Shown: positions 44,075-52,708 of the stretch, piece by piece
Layout of the letters: the number at the start of each line of letters is the position of its first letter
Numbering within the stretch: the first letter of the stretch is position 1
DNA from: Streptomyces sp. IMTB 2501
GTDB taxonomy: Bacteria; Actinomycetota; Actinomycetes; Streptomycetales; Streptomycetaceae
Assembly: GCF_001953885.1 (NCBI RefSeq)
Contig: NZ_MQUS01000011.1
Span: 124,001-188,000 of the forward strand
Length of the DNA stretch: 64,000 bases
Direction of reading: 5' to 3'
Position numbers and translations under genes: made by a program
Notes under the pieces: model-generated
The model's input: only the letters and a program-made list of their open reading frames with translations
Told to the model about the DNA's origin: nothing
The model's database searches: none

Positions 44075-44542
44075 CTATTCGTTCACCAGCCGTGCCGGGA
44101 AGCCGCCCGTCGCCACCGGTCCCCACCGCTCCGGTGTCACCCGGATGATCGACTTGCCCTGCTTGATCATGGCCTCGCGATACTCGTCCCAGTCGGGGTG
44201 TTCGCCGGCGATGTTGCGGTAGTACTCGACCAGCGGTTCCACGGAGTCGGGGGTGTCGATGACCTCGGCCGTGCCGTCGATCTGGACCCAGGGCCCGTTC
44301 CACTCGTCACTCAGCACCAGCAGGCTCACCCGCGGGTCGCGCCTGGCGTTACGGGTCTTGGCGCGGTCGGGGTAGGTGGACACGACGATCCGGCCCGAGT
44401 CGTCCACCCCGCAGGTCAGCGGGGAGGCCTGCGGTCCGCCGTCGGTGCGGCGGGTGATCAGCAGGGCCCGGTGCCGGGGTCGTACGAAGTCCAGCAGCTC
44501 GTCCAGCGATACACGGGTGTTGGTAGCGATGTTCGGTGCCAT
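44075..44542 (-). CDS. PPOX-class F420-dependent oxidoreductase
   Basis: The 155-residue split-beta-barrel protein matches the PPOX-type F420/FMN-binding family: RHRALLITRRTDGGPQASPL, then TYPDRAKTRNARRDPRVSLLV, where cofactor phosphate is bound. Such enzymes reduce small substrates with F420H2 in actinobacteria. The physiological substrate is unknown. It stands between the TetR gene and the YceI gene on the opposite strand from TetR. Confidence 0.85.
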   Translation of the reverse strand: MAPNIATNTRVSLDELLDFVRPRHRALLITRRTDGGPQASPLTCGVDDSGRIVVSTYPDRAKTRNARRDPRVSLLVLSDEWNGPWVQIDGTAEVIDTPDSVEPLVEYYRNIAGEHPDWDEYREAMIKQGKSIIRVTPERWGPVATGGFPARLVNE

Positions 44543-44591
44543 GGGGGCAGCCTAGGGGCACAGTGTGTCCCGGTGGCTGACCCTGCTGTGC

Positions 44592-45413
44592 CTACGCCTG
44601 GGGCAGGGAGTCGCCCTGCACCGCCTGGATGTCCAGCTCCACCTTCAGTGTCGTACCGATGGCGGCGATCCCGGCCTGCAGCACCTGGTTGTAGTTCATC
44701 GCGAAGTCCTCGCGGTGCAGCTCGGCGGTCGCGCGGAACGCGGCGCGGGTGCCGCCCCAGGGGTCCGCGCCGGTGCCGAGGTAGGCGAGGTCCAGGTCCA
44801 CCGGCCGTACGACGCCGTGCATGGACAGCTCGCCGTGGACCGTCCAGCGGTCCGAGCCGGCCGAGGTCAGACCGGTGGAGCGGTAGGTGATCTCCGGGTG
44901 GGTCTCCACGTCCAGGAAGTCCCCGGACTTCAGGTGCGTGTCGCGCATGCCGTTGCCCGTGTCGACGGACGCGGCCCTGATGACCGCCTCCACACGGGAC
45001 TTGGTGACATCGTCCGGCGCGATCTCGATGGTGCCGCCGAACTCGGTGAACCGGCCGTGCACGCTGGAGATCCCCAGGTGCTGGGCGACCGCGGCGACGG
45101 AGGAGTGCACCGGGTCGATGGTCCAGGGCCCGGGCGGCGGCAGCTCGGTGCCGCCCTGCCGGGCCAGCGTGACCGTGCCGACCTCGGCGCGGCCGCTCGC
45201 GGTGACGATCGCGCTGGACGCGGCCGGCGCGTATCCGACGGCCGTCACGATCACCGTGTACGCCCCCGGCGTCAGCTCGGTGGCATCCCGTACGGCCCCC
45301 TCGGCATCCGTCTCGGCGCGCAGTACCTGCGTACCGGTCATGTCGGTCACCGTGACGACCGCGTGCGACACGGCCCACCCGTCCCGCGTACGGATCTTCG
45401 CGGTCAGTCCCAT
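44592..45413 (-). CDS. YceI-family protein with N-terminal carboxypeptidase-regulatory-like domain
   Basis: The 273-residue protein has a beta-sandwich of the carboxypeptidase-regulatory type at about 1-85 (VSHAVVTVTDMTGTQVLRA, then PGAYTVIVTAVGYAPAA). A YceI lipid-binding lipocalin-like domain follows at about 95-270 (WTIDPVHSSVAAVAQHLGIS, GDFLDVETHPEITYRS). YceI proteins bind isoprenoids or similar lipids. No signal peptide is visible. The sandwich domain resembles those at the C-terminus of the neighbouring transporter, so the two products probably share a binding partner. Confidence 0.85.
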   Translation of the reverse strand: MGLTAKIRTRDGWAVSHAVVTVTDMTGTQVLRAETDAEGAVRDATELTPGAYTVIVTAVGYAPAASSAIVTASGRAEVGTVTLARQGGTELPPPGPWTIDPVHSSVAAVAQHLGISSVHGRFTEFGGTIEIAPDDVTKSRVEAVIRAASVDTGNGMRDTHLKSGDFLDVETHPEITYRSTGLTSAGSDRWTVHGELSMHGVVRPVDLDLAYLGTGADPWGGTRAAFRATAELHREDFAMNYNQVLQAGIAAIGTTLKVELDIQAVQGDSLPQA

Positions 45414-45532
45414 CCCGTTTCTCCCTGCAAAGCCTTACAAATTGGTCGCATTGGTCAAAGTGGTCGTACAGCGAACCGGCCCGTGGCGGGGCCTCTCCGG
45501 TCGGAGCGTGCCCCGCCACGGGCCGGGTGGAA

Positions 45533-48094
45533 CTACTCGCCGGGGTGGGCGAGCTGGATGTCGTGGCCGTCGACTCCGGTGCCGGCCACGGTCAGGGCCG
45601 TCGCCGCCGGCGGGTAGCCCGTCGCGATGACGGTGTACTCGCCGCTGTCCAGGTCGGTGAAGGCGTAAGCGCCGTCCGTGCCGGTGGTGGCCGTGCCGAC
45701 CACGTTGCCCGCCTGGTCGACGAGCGTCACGCGGGCGTCGGCCAGCGGTCCGTGCGGGGCCTTGACGACACCCTGGAGGCGGGCGCCGGCGTCCAGGTCG
45801 ATCTCGATCCGGGTGACCCCGGTGGCGCCGATCTCGACCGGCAGCGCACGCGGCCGGAAACCGCTCGCGTTGACGGCCATCGTGACCGTGCCGGGCACCA
45901 GGTCGGCGAAGGTGAACTGGCCCTGCTCGCCGGTGGCGGCGGTGGCCAGCAGATCACCGCGGACGTCGGTGACGATCACCATGGCGTCCTTGACCGGCAG
46001 CGCGCTCCCGGCGGCCCGGACCACACCGGTCAGCCCGCTGGTGCCGCTGAGCAGGATGTCGTACGGCAGCGGCTCCTCGCCCACCACGATGGTGGAGGCC
46101 TGTGGCTGGTAGCCGTCGGCGGAGGCGATCAGGACGTACGACCCGGTACCGGGGGCGTCGACGGAGTAGGAGCCGTCTCCCTGGGCGACCGCGCGGCCCA
46201 GCTGGCGGCCGGCCAGCGAGATCAGGGTGACCGCGGCCTGCGCGACCGGAGCGCTCTCGGCGCCGCGGACGAAGCCGTGCACCGGGGTGCCGCCCAGGCC
46301 GCCCGAGCCGGGCTCGGCGAGCGTGGCGACGGCGGTCGCCACCGGCGCGGCGGCGGTGGCCATGGCCGGTGCCTCGGCGGAGCCGGCCGCCGGGACGACG
46401 GGCTCGGCCCAGCTGGGCACCTTCTGCTGCGCGGGCTCCTGCACGGAGTTCTCCAGGGTCTCCACGGTGGTCTCCACGGGGGCGGCGGCCGGGGCGTCGG
46501 CCTCGGCGGCCTGGGCGAGCGCCCCCTTGGTCTTCAGCGGGACCTCCTTGATGAACAGGGTGATCAGGAAGGCGAGGGCGGCGAGGCAGCCGGCGATGAA
46601 GAAGACGTCGGCGATGCCGTGGCCGTAGGCGCTCTCCAGCAGCGTCCGCAGCGGCGCCGGCAGCTTGCTCATGTCCGGGATGCTGTCGGTGGAGCTGGAG
46701 CCCGCCAGAGCCGCCTGGTACTTCGGGCTCAGGGCGGAGATGCCGTCCTGGACGTAGTGCGTGATCCGGTGGGACATCACCGCGCCGAGCGCGGAGACGC
46801 CGACCGCACCGCCGAGGGAGCGGAAGAAGGTCACCGTGGAGCTGGCCGAGCCGAGGTCGGACGGGGCGACCTGGTTCTGCGTGGCGAGCACCAGGTTCTG
46901 CATCATCATGCCGATGCCGAGACCCAGCAGCGCCATGAAGATCGCCATCTTCCAGTACTCGGTGTCGTACCGGATGGAGCCGAGGAGGCACAGGCCGGCC
47001 GTCACCAGGACGCCACCGCTGACCAGCCACGCCTTCCAGCGGCCGGTGCGGGTGATGAACTGACCCGAGACGGTGGAGGAGACGAACAGGCCGCCGATCA
47101 TCGGGATGGTCATGACGCCGGACATCGTCGGGGACTTGTCCCGGGCCAGCTGGAAGTACTGGCTGAAGAACACCGTGCCGGTGAACATCGCGACACCGAC
47201 GAACAGCGAGGCCAGCGAGGCCAGCGTGATGGTGCGGTTCCGGAACAGGCGCAACGGGATGATCGGCTCGCTGACCTTCGACTCCACGAGCACGAACAGC
47301 GCGCCGAGGACGACCGAACCGCCGACCATGGCGTACGTCTGCCAGGACAGCCAGTCGTACTTGTCACCGGCGAAGGTGACCCAGACCAGCAGCAGCGAGA
47401 CAGCGGCCGAGATGAAGAACGCGCCGCCCCAGTCGACCTTGACCTCCCGCTTGACCACGGGCAGGTGCAGGGTCTTCTGCAGCACGATCAGCGCGATGAT
47501 CGCGAACGGGACACCGACGTAGAAGCACCAGCGCCAGCCCAGCCAGGAGGTGTCGGTGATGACACCGCCGAGCAGCGGGCCGCCGACGGTGGCGACGGCG
47601 AAGGTCGCGCCCAGGTAGCCGGAGTAACGCCCGCGCTCGCGGGGCGAGATCATCGCGGCCATGACGATCTGCGCCAGCGCGGACAGACCGCCGACGCCTA
47701 TGCCCTGGAACACCCGGAAGGTGATCAGCATGCCCGGGTTCTGCGACAGACCGGCCGCCATCGAGGCGACCACGTAGATGACGAGGGCTATCTGGACGAG
47801 AGCCTTCTTGCTGTACAGGTCGGCGAGCTTGCCCCACAGGGGAGTGGCCGCCGTCATCGACAGCAGGGCGGCGGTGACCACCCAGGTGTAGGCGGACTGG
47901 CCGCCGCCGAGGTCTCCGATGATGTGCGGCAGGGCGTTGGAGACGATCGTCGACGACAGGATCGCCACGAACATGCCGAGGAGGAGGCCGGACAGGGCCT
48001 CCATGATCTGCCGGTGCGTCATGGGGGCGTGCTCGGCGGAGCCTCCCCCGTGCTTGGCATGAGCCCGCACACCGGCTGGTGTGGTCGTTGCCAT
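45533..48094 (-). CDS. DHA2-type MFS exporter fused to three carboxypeptidase-regulatory-like domains
   Basis: The 853-residue protein has a 14-segment MFS body (about 27-545) with motif A as GKLADLYSKKALV. A Pro/Ala/Glu linker (about 545-600) leads to three tandem beta-sandwich repeats of about 80 residues. Each has the AxVTLxxxxG and GxYxFxxLxxGxYTVxAxGY pattern. Both ends of a 14-segment exporter face the cytoplasm, so the sandwiches should be cytosolic, unusual for this domain. The MarR gene 13 bases upstream on the same strand is presumably its repressor. Confidence 0.88.
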   Translation of the reverse strand: MATTTPAGVRAHAKHGGGSAEHAPMTHRQIMEALSGLLLGMFVAILSSTIVSNALPHIIGDLGGGQSAYTWVVTAALLSMTAATPLWGKLADLYSKKALVQIALVIYVVASMAAGLSQNPGMLITFRVFQGIGVGGLSALAQIVMAAMISPRERGRYSGYLGATFAVATVGGPLLGGVITDTSWLGWRWCFYVGVPFAIIALIVLQKTLHLPVVKREVKVDWGGAFFISAAVSLLLVWVTFAGDKYDWLSWQTYAMVGGSVVLGALFVLVESKVSEPIIPLRLFRNRTITLASLASLFVGVAMFTGTVFFSQYFQLARDKSPTMSGVMTIPMIGGLFVSSTVSGQFITRTGRWKAWLVSGGVLVTAGLCLLGSIRYDTEYWKMAIFMALLGLGIGMMMQNLVLATQNQVAPSDLGSASSTVTFFRSLGGAVGVSALGAVMSHRITHYVQDGISALSPKYQAALAGSSSTDSIPDMSKLPAPLRTLLESAYGHGIADVFFIAGCLAALAFLITLFIKEVPLKTKGALAQAAEADAPAAAPVETTVETLENSVQEPAQQKVPSWAEPVVPAAGSAEAPAMATAAAPVATAVATLAEPGSGGLGGTPVHGFVRGAESAPVAQAAVTLISLAGRQLGRAVAQGDGSYSVDAPGTGSYVLIASADGYQPQASTIVVGEEPLPYDILLSGTSGLTGVVRAAGSALPVKDAMVIVTDVRGDLLATAATGEQGQFTFADLVPGTVTMAVNASGFRPRALPVEIGATGVTRIEIDLDAGARLQGVVKAPHGPLADARVTLVDQAGNVVGTATTGTDGAYAFTDLDSGEYTVIATGYPPAATALTVAGTGVDGHDIQLAHPGE

Positions 48095-48107
48095 GGGCTT
48101 CCTTCTC

Positions 48108-48611
48108 TTACGTGCTTGCGGGTGTACGGGTGGTCTCTTCGAGTACGGGGGCGGCTACGGAGGCGTGCCGCAGCGGCGCGGACCGGCAGTCGCCGAACGA
48201 GTCGCGCAGCCGGGTCATCAGCCGGATCAACTGGTTGACCTCGTCGTCGGTCCAGTCGGCGAGCCGCTCGGCCAGCAGATGCGTGGTCCGCCGGGACAGC
48301 TCGTCGAGCTGCTCCAGACCCGCGGGCGTCAGGCGCAGGATGCGCGAGCGCTTGTCCGCCGGGTCCGGGTGCCGCTCGATCCAGCCGCGCGCGGCGACGT
48401 GCGCGACATGCCGGCTGGTGACCGACATGTCCACGGCGAGCAGCTCCGCGAGCTTGCTCATGCGCATGTCCCCGTGGCGGCCGAGCAGTGTCAGCACGGC
48501 GGCCGAACCGGTCGGGCAGTCGGGCGGCAGAATCCGTCCCATGTCCCGTTTCACGGCTCCGACGGCACTGAGCTGACGCGCCAGCTCTTCGAATTGCGCC
48601 TGCTCGGCCAT
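48108..48611 (-). CDS. MarR-family regulator of the fused MFS exporter
   Basis: From ATG 48611 (GGGAGG four bases upstream) the product is 167 residues. The winged helix is at about 45-110 (MSKLAELLAVDMSVTSRHVAHV recognition area, then RHPDPADKRSRIL wing). It is the first gene of an operon with the exporter. A cluster of inverted repeats directly upstream is the likely operator, giving autoregulated, ligand-relieved efflux. Confidence 0.9.
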   Translation of the reverse strand: MAEQAQFEELARQLSAVGAVKRDMGRILPPDCPTGSAAVLTLLGRHGDMRMSKLAELLAVDMSVTSRHVAHVAARGWIERHPDPADKRSRILRLTPAGLEQLDELSRRTTHLLAERLADWTDDEVNQLIRLMTRLRDSFGDCRSAPLRHASVAAPVLEETTRTPAST

Positions 48612-48627
48612 CACACCTCCCGTATTC

Positions 48628-48661
48628 GTTGCTTGGGGCAACCATAGCGATGTTTGGTTGC
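48628..48661 (-). promoter_or_regulatory. Overlapping inverted repeats upstream of marR-type gene
   Basis: GTTGC-N5-GCAAC (48628-48642) overlaps GCAACCA-N10-TGGTTGC (48638-48661). A further GGCAAAC half-site lies at 48666. Spaced GTTGC/GCAAC half-sites are usual for MarR proteins. Confidence 0.6.
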
Positions 48662-48817
48662 TGCAGGCAAACAAACAGGGGGGCCGGTGCCGCAAAAACT
48701 TGGCAAAGGCAAGTATTGCGAACGTAAACGTGCAGGTCGGTGCGGGTGAGGTGCCCCCCTCTGTCCCGGTGGCCCCGCACTTGGGCCAGTCACCTGGATT
48801 CGCTAGTGTCTCGGGCC

Positions 48818-49015
48818 ATGGCTAACACCCAGGGCCCCCAGGGCAATTACGACCCTGCCGGCAGCACCCAGATGTTCCGCGCGTTCGTCGACGAGGCTCC
48901 CCAGGGGCGCCAGGCGCAGGCGGCCGCCTCCTCCGGTCCCCGCGTCGGCTTGATCATCGGCGTCATCGTGGCCATCGCCGTGGTGGCGGGTGTGGCCTGG
49001 CTGGCACTCATGTAA
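48818..49015 (+). CDS. Small single-pass membrane protein
   Basis: The 65-residue protein has a polar N-terminus (MANTQGPQGNYDPAGSTQMF) and one C-terminal membrane segment (about 44-65, VGLIIGVIVAIAVVAGVAWL). The tail-anchored layout suggests an accessory subunit or regulator. The family is unnamed to me. It is divergent from the MarR gene and shares the promoter region 48612-48817. The ribosome site is weak. Confidence 0.7.
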   Translation: MANTQGPQGNYDPAGSTQMFRAFVDEAPQGRQAQAAASSGPRVGLIIGVIVAIAVVAGVAWLALM

Positions 49016-49045
49016 GGAGTACGGCGCGCTGCGCGCCCCCTTCTC

Positions 49046-49849
49046 CTACTTCCACCGGACGGACACGTCCCGCGTCTCGATGTGCATGCCGAGCGGCACG
49101 CGCCAGGCGTCGACGCACACTGTCCAGGTGGGGCTCTTGCGCGCGCCCGGCGCGATCGGCACCGGCAGGCCGGCGGTCGAGTCGACCGTCCCCCAGTCGA
49201 TACCGAGCAGGCCGATGATGTGCGTCCCGAACGTCACCGAGCCCGAACGCACCGCCGTACCCCCGAAGTTGCGGAAGGCGACGGTGACCTTCTGGCACCA
49301 GCGCTGATCCGCCGGTTTCGTCGTGGGCCTGCCCCAGGAGAGCGCGGCGGGGCCGGCGGGCGTGCTGCCGCCGGGAGTTGGGGCGGGCGAGCCGGATGCG
49401 GACGGCGCGGGCGTCGTACGACCGGACGTGTCGCCGGTGCCGCCGGAAGGGCTGGGTGTGTCCGGCGAGGGTGCGGTCTGCTCCGGGGCGCCGGTTCCGG
49501 GCGAGCCGCTCGGTTGCCCTGAACCGGGTGTGCCGAGCGGGGAGTTGTCCTGCCCGGAGCCGCCACTCGGTGTACTCCCGCCGTCCTTTTCGCCGTCCAG
49601 CGGTACCAGCGACACCGAGCCGGTCGGAGTGGCAGCCGGCGCACGCCCGCTCTCCGGGCCGCCCGCCGCGCCGATCGCGACATAGCCGCCGCCCGGCCCG
49701 CTCGAAGCGGCGCACGCTCCCAGAACCCCGCCCAGACAGACGACGGCCGCCGACGCTGCCGTAAAGGCGCCCCGGCGGCCACGCGTCCATGCCGCATGTG
49801 TCGCATGTGTCGTTCGAGCGGTGTCGTCCGGCCCTGTCGCTCCCAGCAT
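49046..49849 (-). CDS. Putative lipoprotein with Ser/Pro/Gly-rich linker
   Basis: The 267-residue protein has a basic N-terminus, a hydrophobic segment ending in a lipobox (CLGGVLGAC, Cys at about residue 46), a long Pro/Ser/Thr/Gly-rich linker (about 75-170) and a C-terminal beta-rich domain with two cysteines (RWCQKVT, WTVCVDAW). The C-terminal part resembles a carbohydrate-binding or immunoglobulin-like module, but I do not recognise a family. It would sit on the outer face of the membrane and project through the wall. Confidence 0.65.
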   Translation of the reverse strand: MLGATGPDDTARTTHATHAAWTRGRRGAFTAASAAVVCLGGVLGACAASSGPGGGYVAIGAAGGPESGRAPAATPTGSVSLVPLDGEKDGGSTPSGGSGQDNSPLGTPGSGQPSGSPGTGAPEQTAPSPDTPSPSGGTGDTSGRTTPAPSASGSPAPTPGGSTPAGPAALSWGRPTTKPADQRWCQKVTVAFRNFGGTAVRSGSVTFGTHIIGLLGIDWGTVDSTAGLPVPIAPGARKSPTWTVCVDAWRVPLGMHIETRDVSVRWK

Positions 49850-49904
49850 CGGGCCAGTGTCGCTGACGATCCGTCAGAATTGAAGCCTCGGTCGAGGATC
49901 GGCC

Positions 49905-50843
49905 TCAGTCCGAGATCAGGCCTTCCCGGAGCTGGGCCAGCGTCCGGGTCAGCAGGCGCGAGACGTGCATCTGGGAGATGCCGACCTCCTCGCCGATCTG
50001 GGACTGGGTCATGTTCGCGAAGAAGCGGAGCATGATGATCCGGCGCTCCCGGGGCGGGAGTTTGGCCAGCAGGGGCTTCAGGGACTCGCGGTACTCCACA
50101 CCCTCCAGGGCGGTGTCCTCGTAGCCGAGCCGGTCGGCCAGGGAGCCCTCGCCGCCGTCGTCCTCGGGGGCCGGGGAGTCCAGCGAGGAGGCGGTGTAGG
50201 CGTTGCCGACCGCGAGGCCGTCGACGACGTCCTCCTCGGAGACGCCGAGCACCGCGGCCAGCTCAGTCACCGTCGGGGAGCGGTCCAGCTTCTGGGAAAG
50301 CTCGTCGCTCGCCTTGGTCAGCGCCAGGCGCAGCTCCTGCAGCCGGCGCGGGACGCGCACCGACCAGGAGGTGTCTCGGAAGAAGCGCTTGATCTCGCCG
50401 ACCACCGTCGGCATGGCGAACGTCGGGAACTCCACGCCCCGTTCGCAGTCGAAGCGGTCGATCGCCTTGATCAGGCCGATGGTGCCGACCTGGACGATGT
50501 CCTCCATCGGCTCGTTGCGGGAGCGGAAGCGCGCGGCCGCGTAGCGGACCAGCGGCAGGTTCAGCTCGATCAGGGTGTCCCGGACGTAGGCCCGCTCCGG
50601 GCTGTCCTCGTCGAGGGCGGCGAGCCGCAGGAAGAGGGAGCGGGACAGGGTACGGGTGTCGATGTCCCCCGAAGCCGGCGGAGCCGGGATGTCGGCGGCC
50701 GCCGCGGCGGGCGGGGCCGGCACGGCGTCGAGGGCCGTGACGCCCTCGATGCCGTCGAGGACGTCGAGCGCGTCGAGCTCCTTGGGCGCTGCCTCGCTCT
50801 TCGCGGGCGTCAGCACCTTCGAGCTGCCCTGGTCTGCGGACAT
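49905..50843 (-). CDS. sigN: SigB/SigF/SigG-family RNA polymerase sigma factor, likely SigN
   Basis: The 312-residue sigma factor has a 65-residue Ala/Pro/Asp-rich N-terminus and regions 2, 3 and 4. Region 2 reads LPLVRYAAARFRSRNEPMED and GTIGLIKAIDRFD, and region 4 includes SQIGEEVGISQMHVSRLL. It is paired with a second factor of the same class encoded upstream. Adjacent sigN and sigF are known in S. coelicolor, where both act late in aerial hyphae or spores, and the order here matches my memory of it. A SigB-type promoter (50912-50937) suggests autoregulation. The symbol rests on synteny. Confidence 0.8.
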   Translation of the reverse strand: MSADQGSSKVLTPAKSEAAPKELDALDVLDGIEGVTALDAVPAPPAAAAADIPAPPASGDIDTRTLSRSLFLRLAALDEDSPERAYVRDTLIELNLPLVRYAAARFRSRNEPMEDIVQVGTIGLIKAIDRFDCERGVEFPTFAMPTVVGEIKRFFRDTSWSVRVPRRLQELRLALTKASDELSQKLDRSPTVTELAAVLGVSEEDVVDGLAVGNAYTASSLDSPAPEDDGGEGSLADRLGYEDTALEGVEYRESLKPLLAKLPPRERRIIMLRFFANMTQSQIGEEVGISQMHVSRLLTRTLAQLREGLISD

Positions 50844-50911
50844 GCCACCCCCTTTGGGTCGCGGGACGGTCGGGGCGGCGCCGCCTTTCGAGCAACGCAG
50901 CCTTCACCTGA

Positions 50912-50937
50912 ATACCGGAGCGGAAGGCCCGGCAAAC
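50912..50937 (-). promoter_or_regulatory. SigB/SigN-type promoter upstream of the sigN-like gene
   Basis: On the minus strand GTTTG (50937-50933) and GGTAT (50916-50912) are separated by 16 bases, which fits the GTTT / GGGTAT promoter pattern of SigB-family factors. The start codon lies about 70 bases downstream. The rest of 50844-51178 holds no gene. It includes a 12-bp palindrome CATGTCGACATG (50982-50993). Confidence 0.5.
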
Positions 50938-51178
50938 GCGTCTCCCGCAGAATGTCACATGTCGGCAACACGCTGTAGTGACATGTCGACATGCGAGATG
51001 CGAATCGGCCCTGGAAAGAAGGGGTCTGACGCCTTTTCGGATCTGAACTGTCGGCATCTGTGCTGGTGAGCGATTCGCCCGCGACGGTGAGGCATCGATC
51101 GGGTTTGCGATGCAGGGTGTGCTGCGGTGCATGCTTCCGTGCGCCCGCTGTGCTCCGTCCTGAGGGCTTCTACGGCCT

Positions 51179-52069
51179 CTATGCGTCGATGCGATTCGCG
51201 GAGCGGAGCCGCTGGAAGCTGCGGGCGAGGAGCCGGGAGACATGCATCTGGGAGACGCCGAGTTCCGCGCTGATCTGAGACTGGGTGAGATTGCTGTAGT
51301 AGCGCAGGAGAAGGATTCTCTGTTCGCGCTCGGGGAGTTGGACGAGCAGATGCCGGATCAGGTCGCGGTGTTCCACGCCGTCCAGGGCCGGGTCCTCGTA
51401 GCCGATGCGGTCCAGCAGGCCGGGCAGTCCGTCGCCCTCCTGCGCGGCCTCCAGCGAGGTGGCGTGGTACGACCGTCCCGCCTCGATGCAGCTCAGCACC
51501 TCGTCCTCGCTGATCCGGAGCCGCTCGGCGATCTCGGCGGTGGACGGGGAGCGGCCGTAGAGCGTGGTGAGGTCCTCGGTCGCGCTGTTGACCTGCACCC
51601 ACAGCTCGTGCAGCCGGCGCGGTACGTGGACCGTGCGGACGTTGTCCCGGAAGTACCGTTTGATCTCGCCGACCACGGTCGGCATCGCGAAGGTCGGGAA
51701 CTGCACGCCCCGGTCCGGGTCGAACCGGTCGATGGCGTTGATCAGGCCGATGGTGCCGACCTGGACGACGTCCTCCATGGGCTCGTTGCGGGAGCGGAAG
51801 CGGGCCGCCGCGTAGCGCACGAGCGGGAGGTTCGCCTCGATCAGGGCTCCGCGCACGCGGTGGTGCTCCGGCGTGCCCGGCGTCAGGTCCTTCAGCTCGG
51901 CGAAGAGCACCTGGGTGAGGGCTCGGGTGTCGGCGCCACGCCGCTTCTCGGGTGCCGTGGGAGCGGGTGCGGGGGCAGGAGTGGTCGCCTCCTCCTGGGG
52001 CGGCGCAGTACTGGCCGACACGGTCAACGCCACCTCTTCATCGATCAACCATCCGTCAAAAGTGGTCAT
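51179..52069 (-). CDS. sigF: SigB/SigF/SigG-family RNA polymerase sigma factor, likely SigF
   Basis: From ATG 52069 the product is 296 residues and closely resembles the neighbouring sigma factor. It has region 2 (LPLVRYAAARFRSRNEPMED, GTIGLINAIDRFD), region 3 and region 4 (LTQSQISAELGVSQMHVSRL). In S. coelicolor the sigF gene next to sigN controls spore maturation. No anti-sigma gene is adjacent, so partner-switching proteins must be unlinked. The start is not certain: the frame is open to 52099 and the ribosome site is weak. The upstream bases near 52115-52140 are AT-rich and likely hold the promoter. Confidence 0.8.
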   Translation of the reverse strand: MTTFDGWLIDEEVALTVSASTAPPQEEATTPAPAPAPTAPEKRRGADTRALTQVLFAELKDLTPGTPEHHRVRGALIEANLPLVRYAAARFRSRNEPMEDVVQVGTIGLINAIDRFDPDRGVQFPTFAMPTVVGEIKRYFRDNVRTVHVPRRLHELWVQVNSATEDLTTLYGRSPSTAEIAERLRISEDEVLSCIEAGRSYHATSLEAAQEGDGLPGLLDRIGYEDPALDGVEHRDLIRHLLVQLPEREQRILLLRYYSNLTQSQISAELGVSQMHVSRLLARSFQRLRSANRIDA

Positions 52070-52159
52070 AGCATCACAAGAGATGTGCACTGTGTGCAAG
52101 CACCAGATAACGCCGTGTTGTTTTCAAACATCGACAAGTTGGGGCGTAAGGCGCACGAA

Positions 52160-52186
52160 AGCCCCCCGCCGTTCCGGCGGAGGGCT
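52160..52186 (-). terminator. Terminator of the Dabb operon
   Basis: On the minus strand AGCCCTCCGCCG and CGGCGGGGGGCT form a 12-bp stem with one mismatch and a GGAA loop, followed by TTTCG. It lies 39 bases after the Dabb stop codon. Confidence 0.75.
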
Positions 52187-52224
52187 GTGTCCCGCGAAGG
52201 GGTTCCGGAGGGGTTCCGGGAGGC

Positions 52225-52518
52225 TCAGAATTCGTAGTCGGCGATCACCCACGTGGCGAACTCGCGCCACTGCGTGACCCCTGCCTGATGGGCCGGGTGC
52301 TCCAGGTAGCGCTTGAGGGCGTCGGTGTCCTCGACCGCCGAGTTGATCGCGAAGTCGTAGGCGATGGGCCGGTCGCTGACGTTCCAGCCGCACTCCCAGA
52401 AGCGCAGCTCCTCGATCTGGCCGCCGAGGGCCCGGAAGGCCTCCACCCCCGCCACGACCCGCGGATCGTCGCGCTCGACGCCCTCGTTGAGCTTGAAGAG
52501 GACCAGATGGCGGATCAT
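52225..52518 (-). CDS. Dabb (stress-responsive alpha/beta-barrel) family protein
   Basis: The 97-residue protein is a single dimeric alpha-beta barrel domain (MIRHLVLFKLNEGV, then YDFAINSAVEDTDALKRYLEHPAH). Dabb proteins include stress proteins and small cyclases or hydrolases. No catalytic residue can be assigned here. It starts 10 bases after the stop of the small protein gene upstream and forms an operon with it. Confidence 0.88.
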   Translation of the reverse strand: MIRHLVLFKLNEGVERDDPRVVAGVEAFRALGGQIEELRFWECGWNVSDRPIAYDFAINSAVEDTDALKRYLEHPAHQAGVTQWREFATWVIADYEF

Positions 52519-52528
52519 GGGATGTACC

Positions 52529-52708
52529 TCAGCTCTTTCCTCCGTTGGCGACCCAGGTCATGAAGTTGCCCACGGCCTTGGCGGCGTCCGATATGCCCTC
52601 GAAGACTATCTGGACGTAGTGGGCCGCCTTGGGCGGGTCCGTGATGATCACGTACAGACAGAAGACCACGAGCACGTATATGGCGATCTTCTTGGCGTTC
52701 ACCGCCAC
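52529..52708 (-). CDS. Small conserved membrane-associated protein (59 aa)
   Basis: GTG 52708 follows GGGGAGG by five bases and opens 59 codons: MAVNAKKIAIYVLVVFCLYV is a single membrane segment, followed by an amphipathic helix around YVQIVFEGISDAAKAV and the end TWVANGGKS. A second GTG at 52702 is an alternative. The tail resembles short Streptomyces proteins of unknown function. Translation signals and the tight 10-base spacing to the Dabb gene support it. Confidence 0.75.
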   Translation of the reverse strand: MAVNAKKIAIYVLVVFCLYVIITDPPKAAHYVQIVFEGISDAAKAVGNFMTWVANGGKS

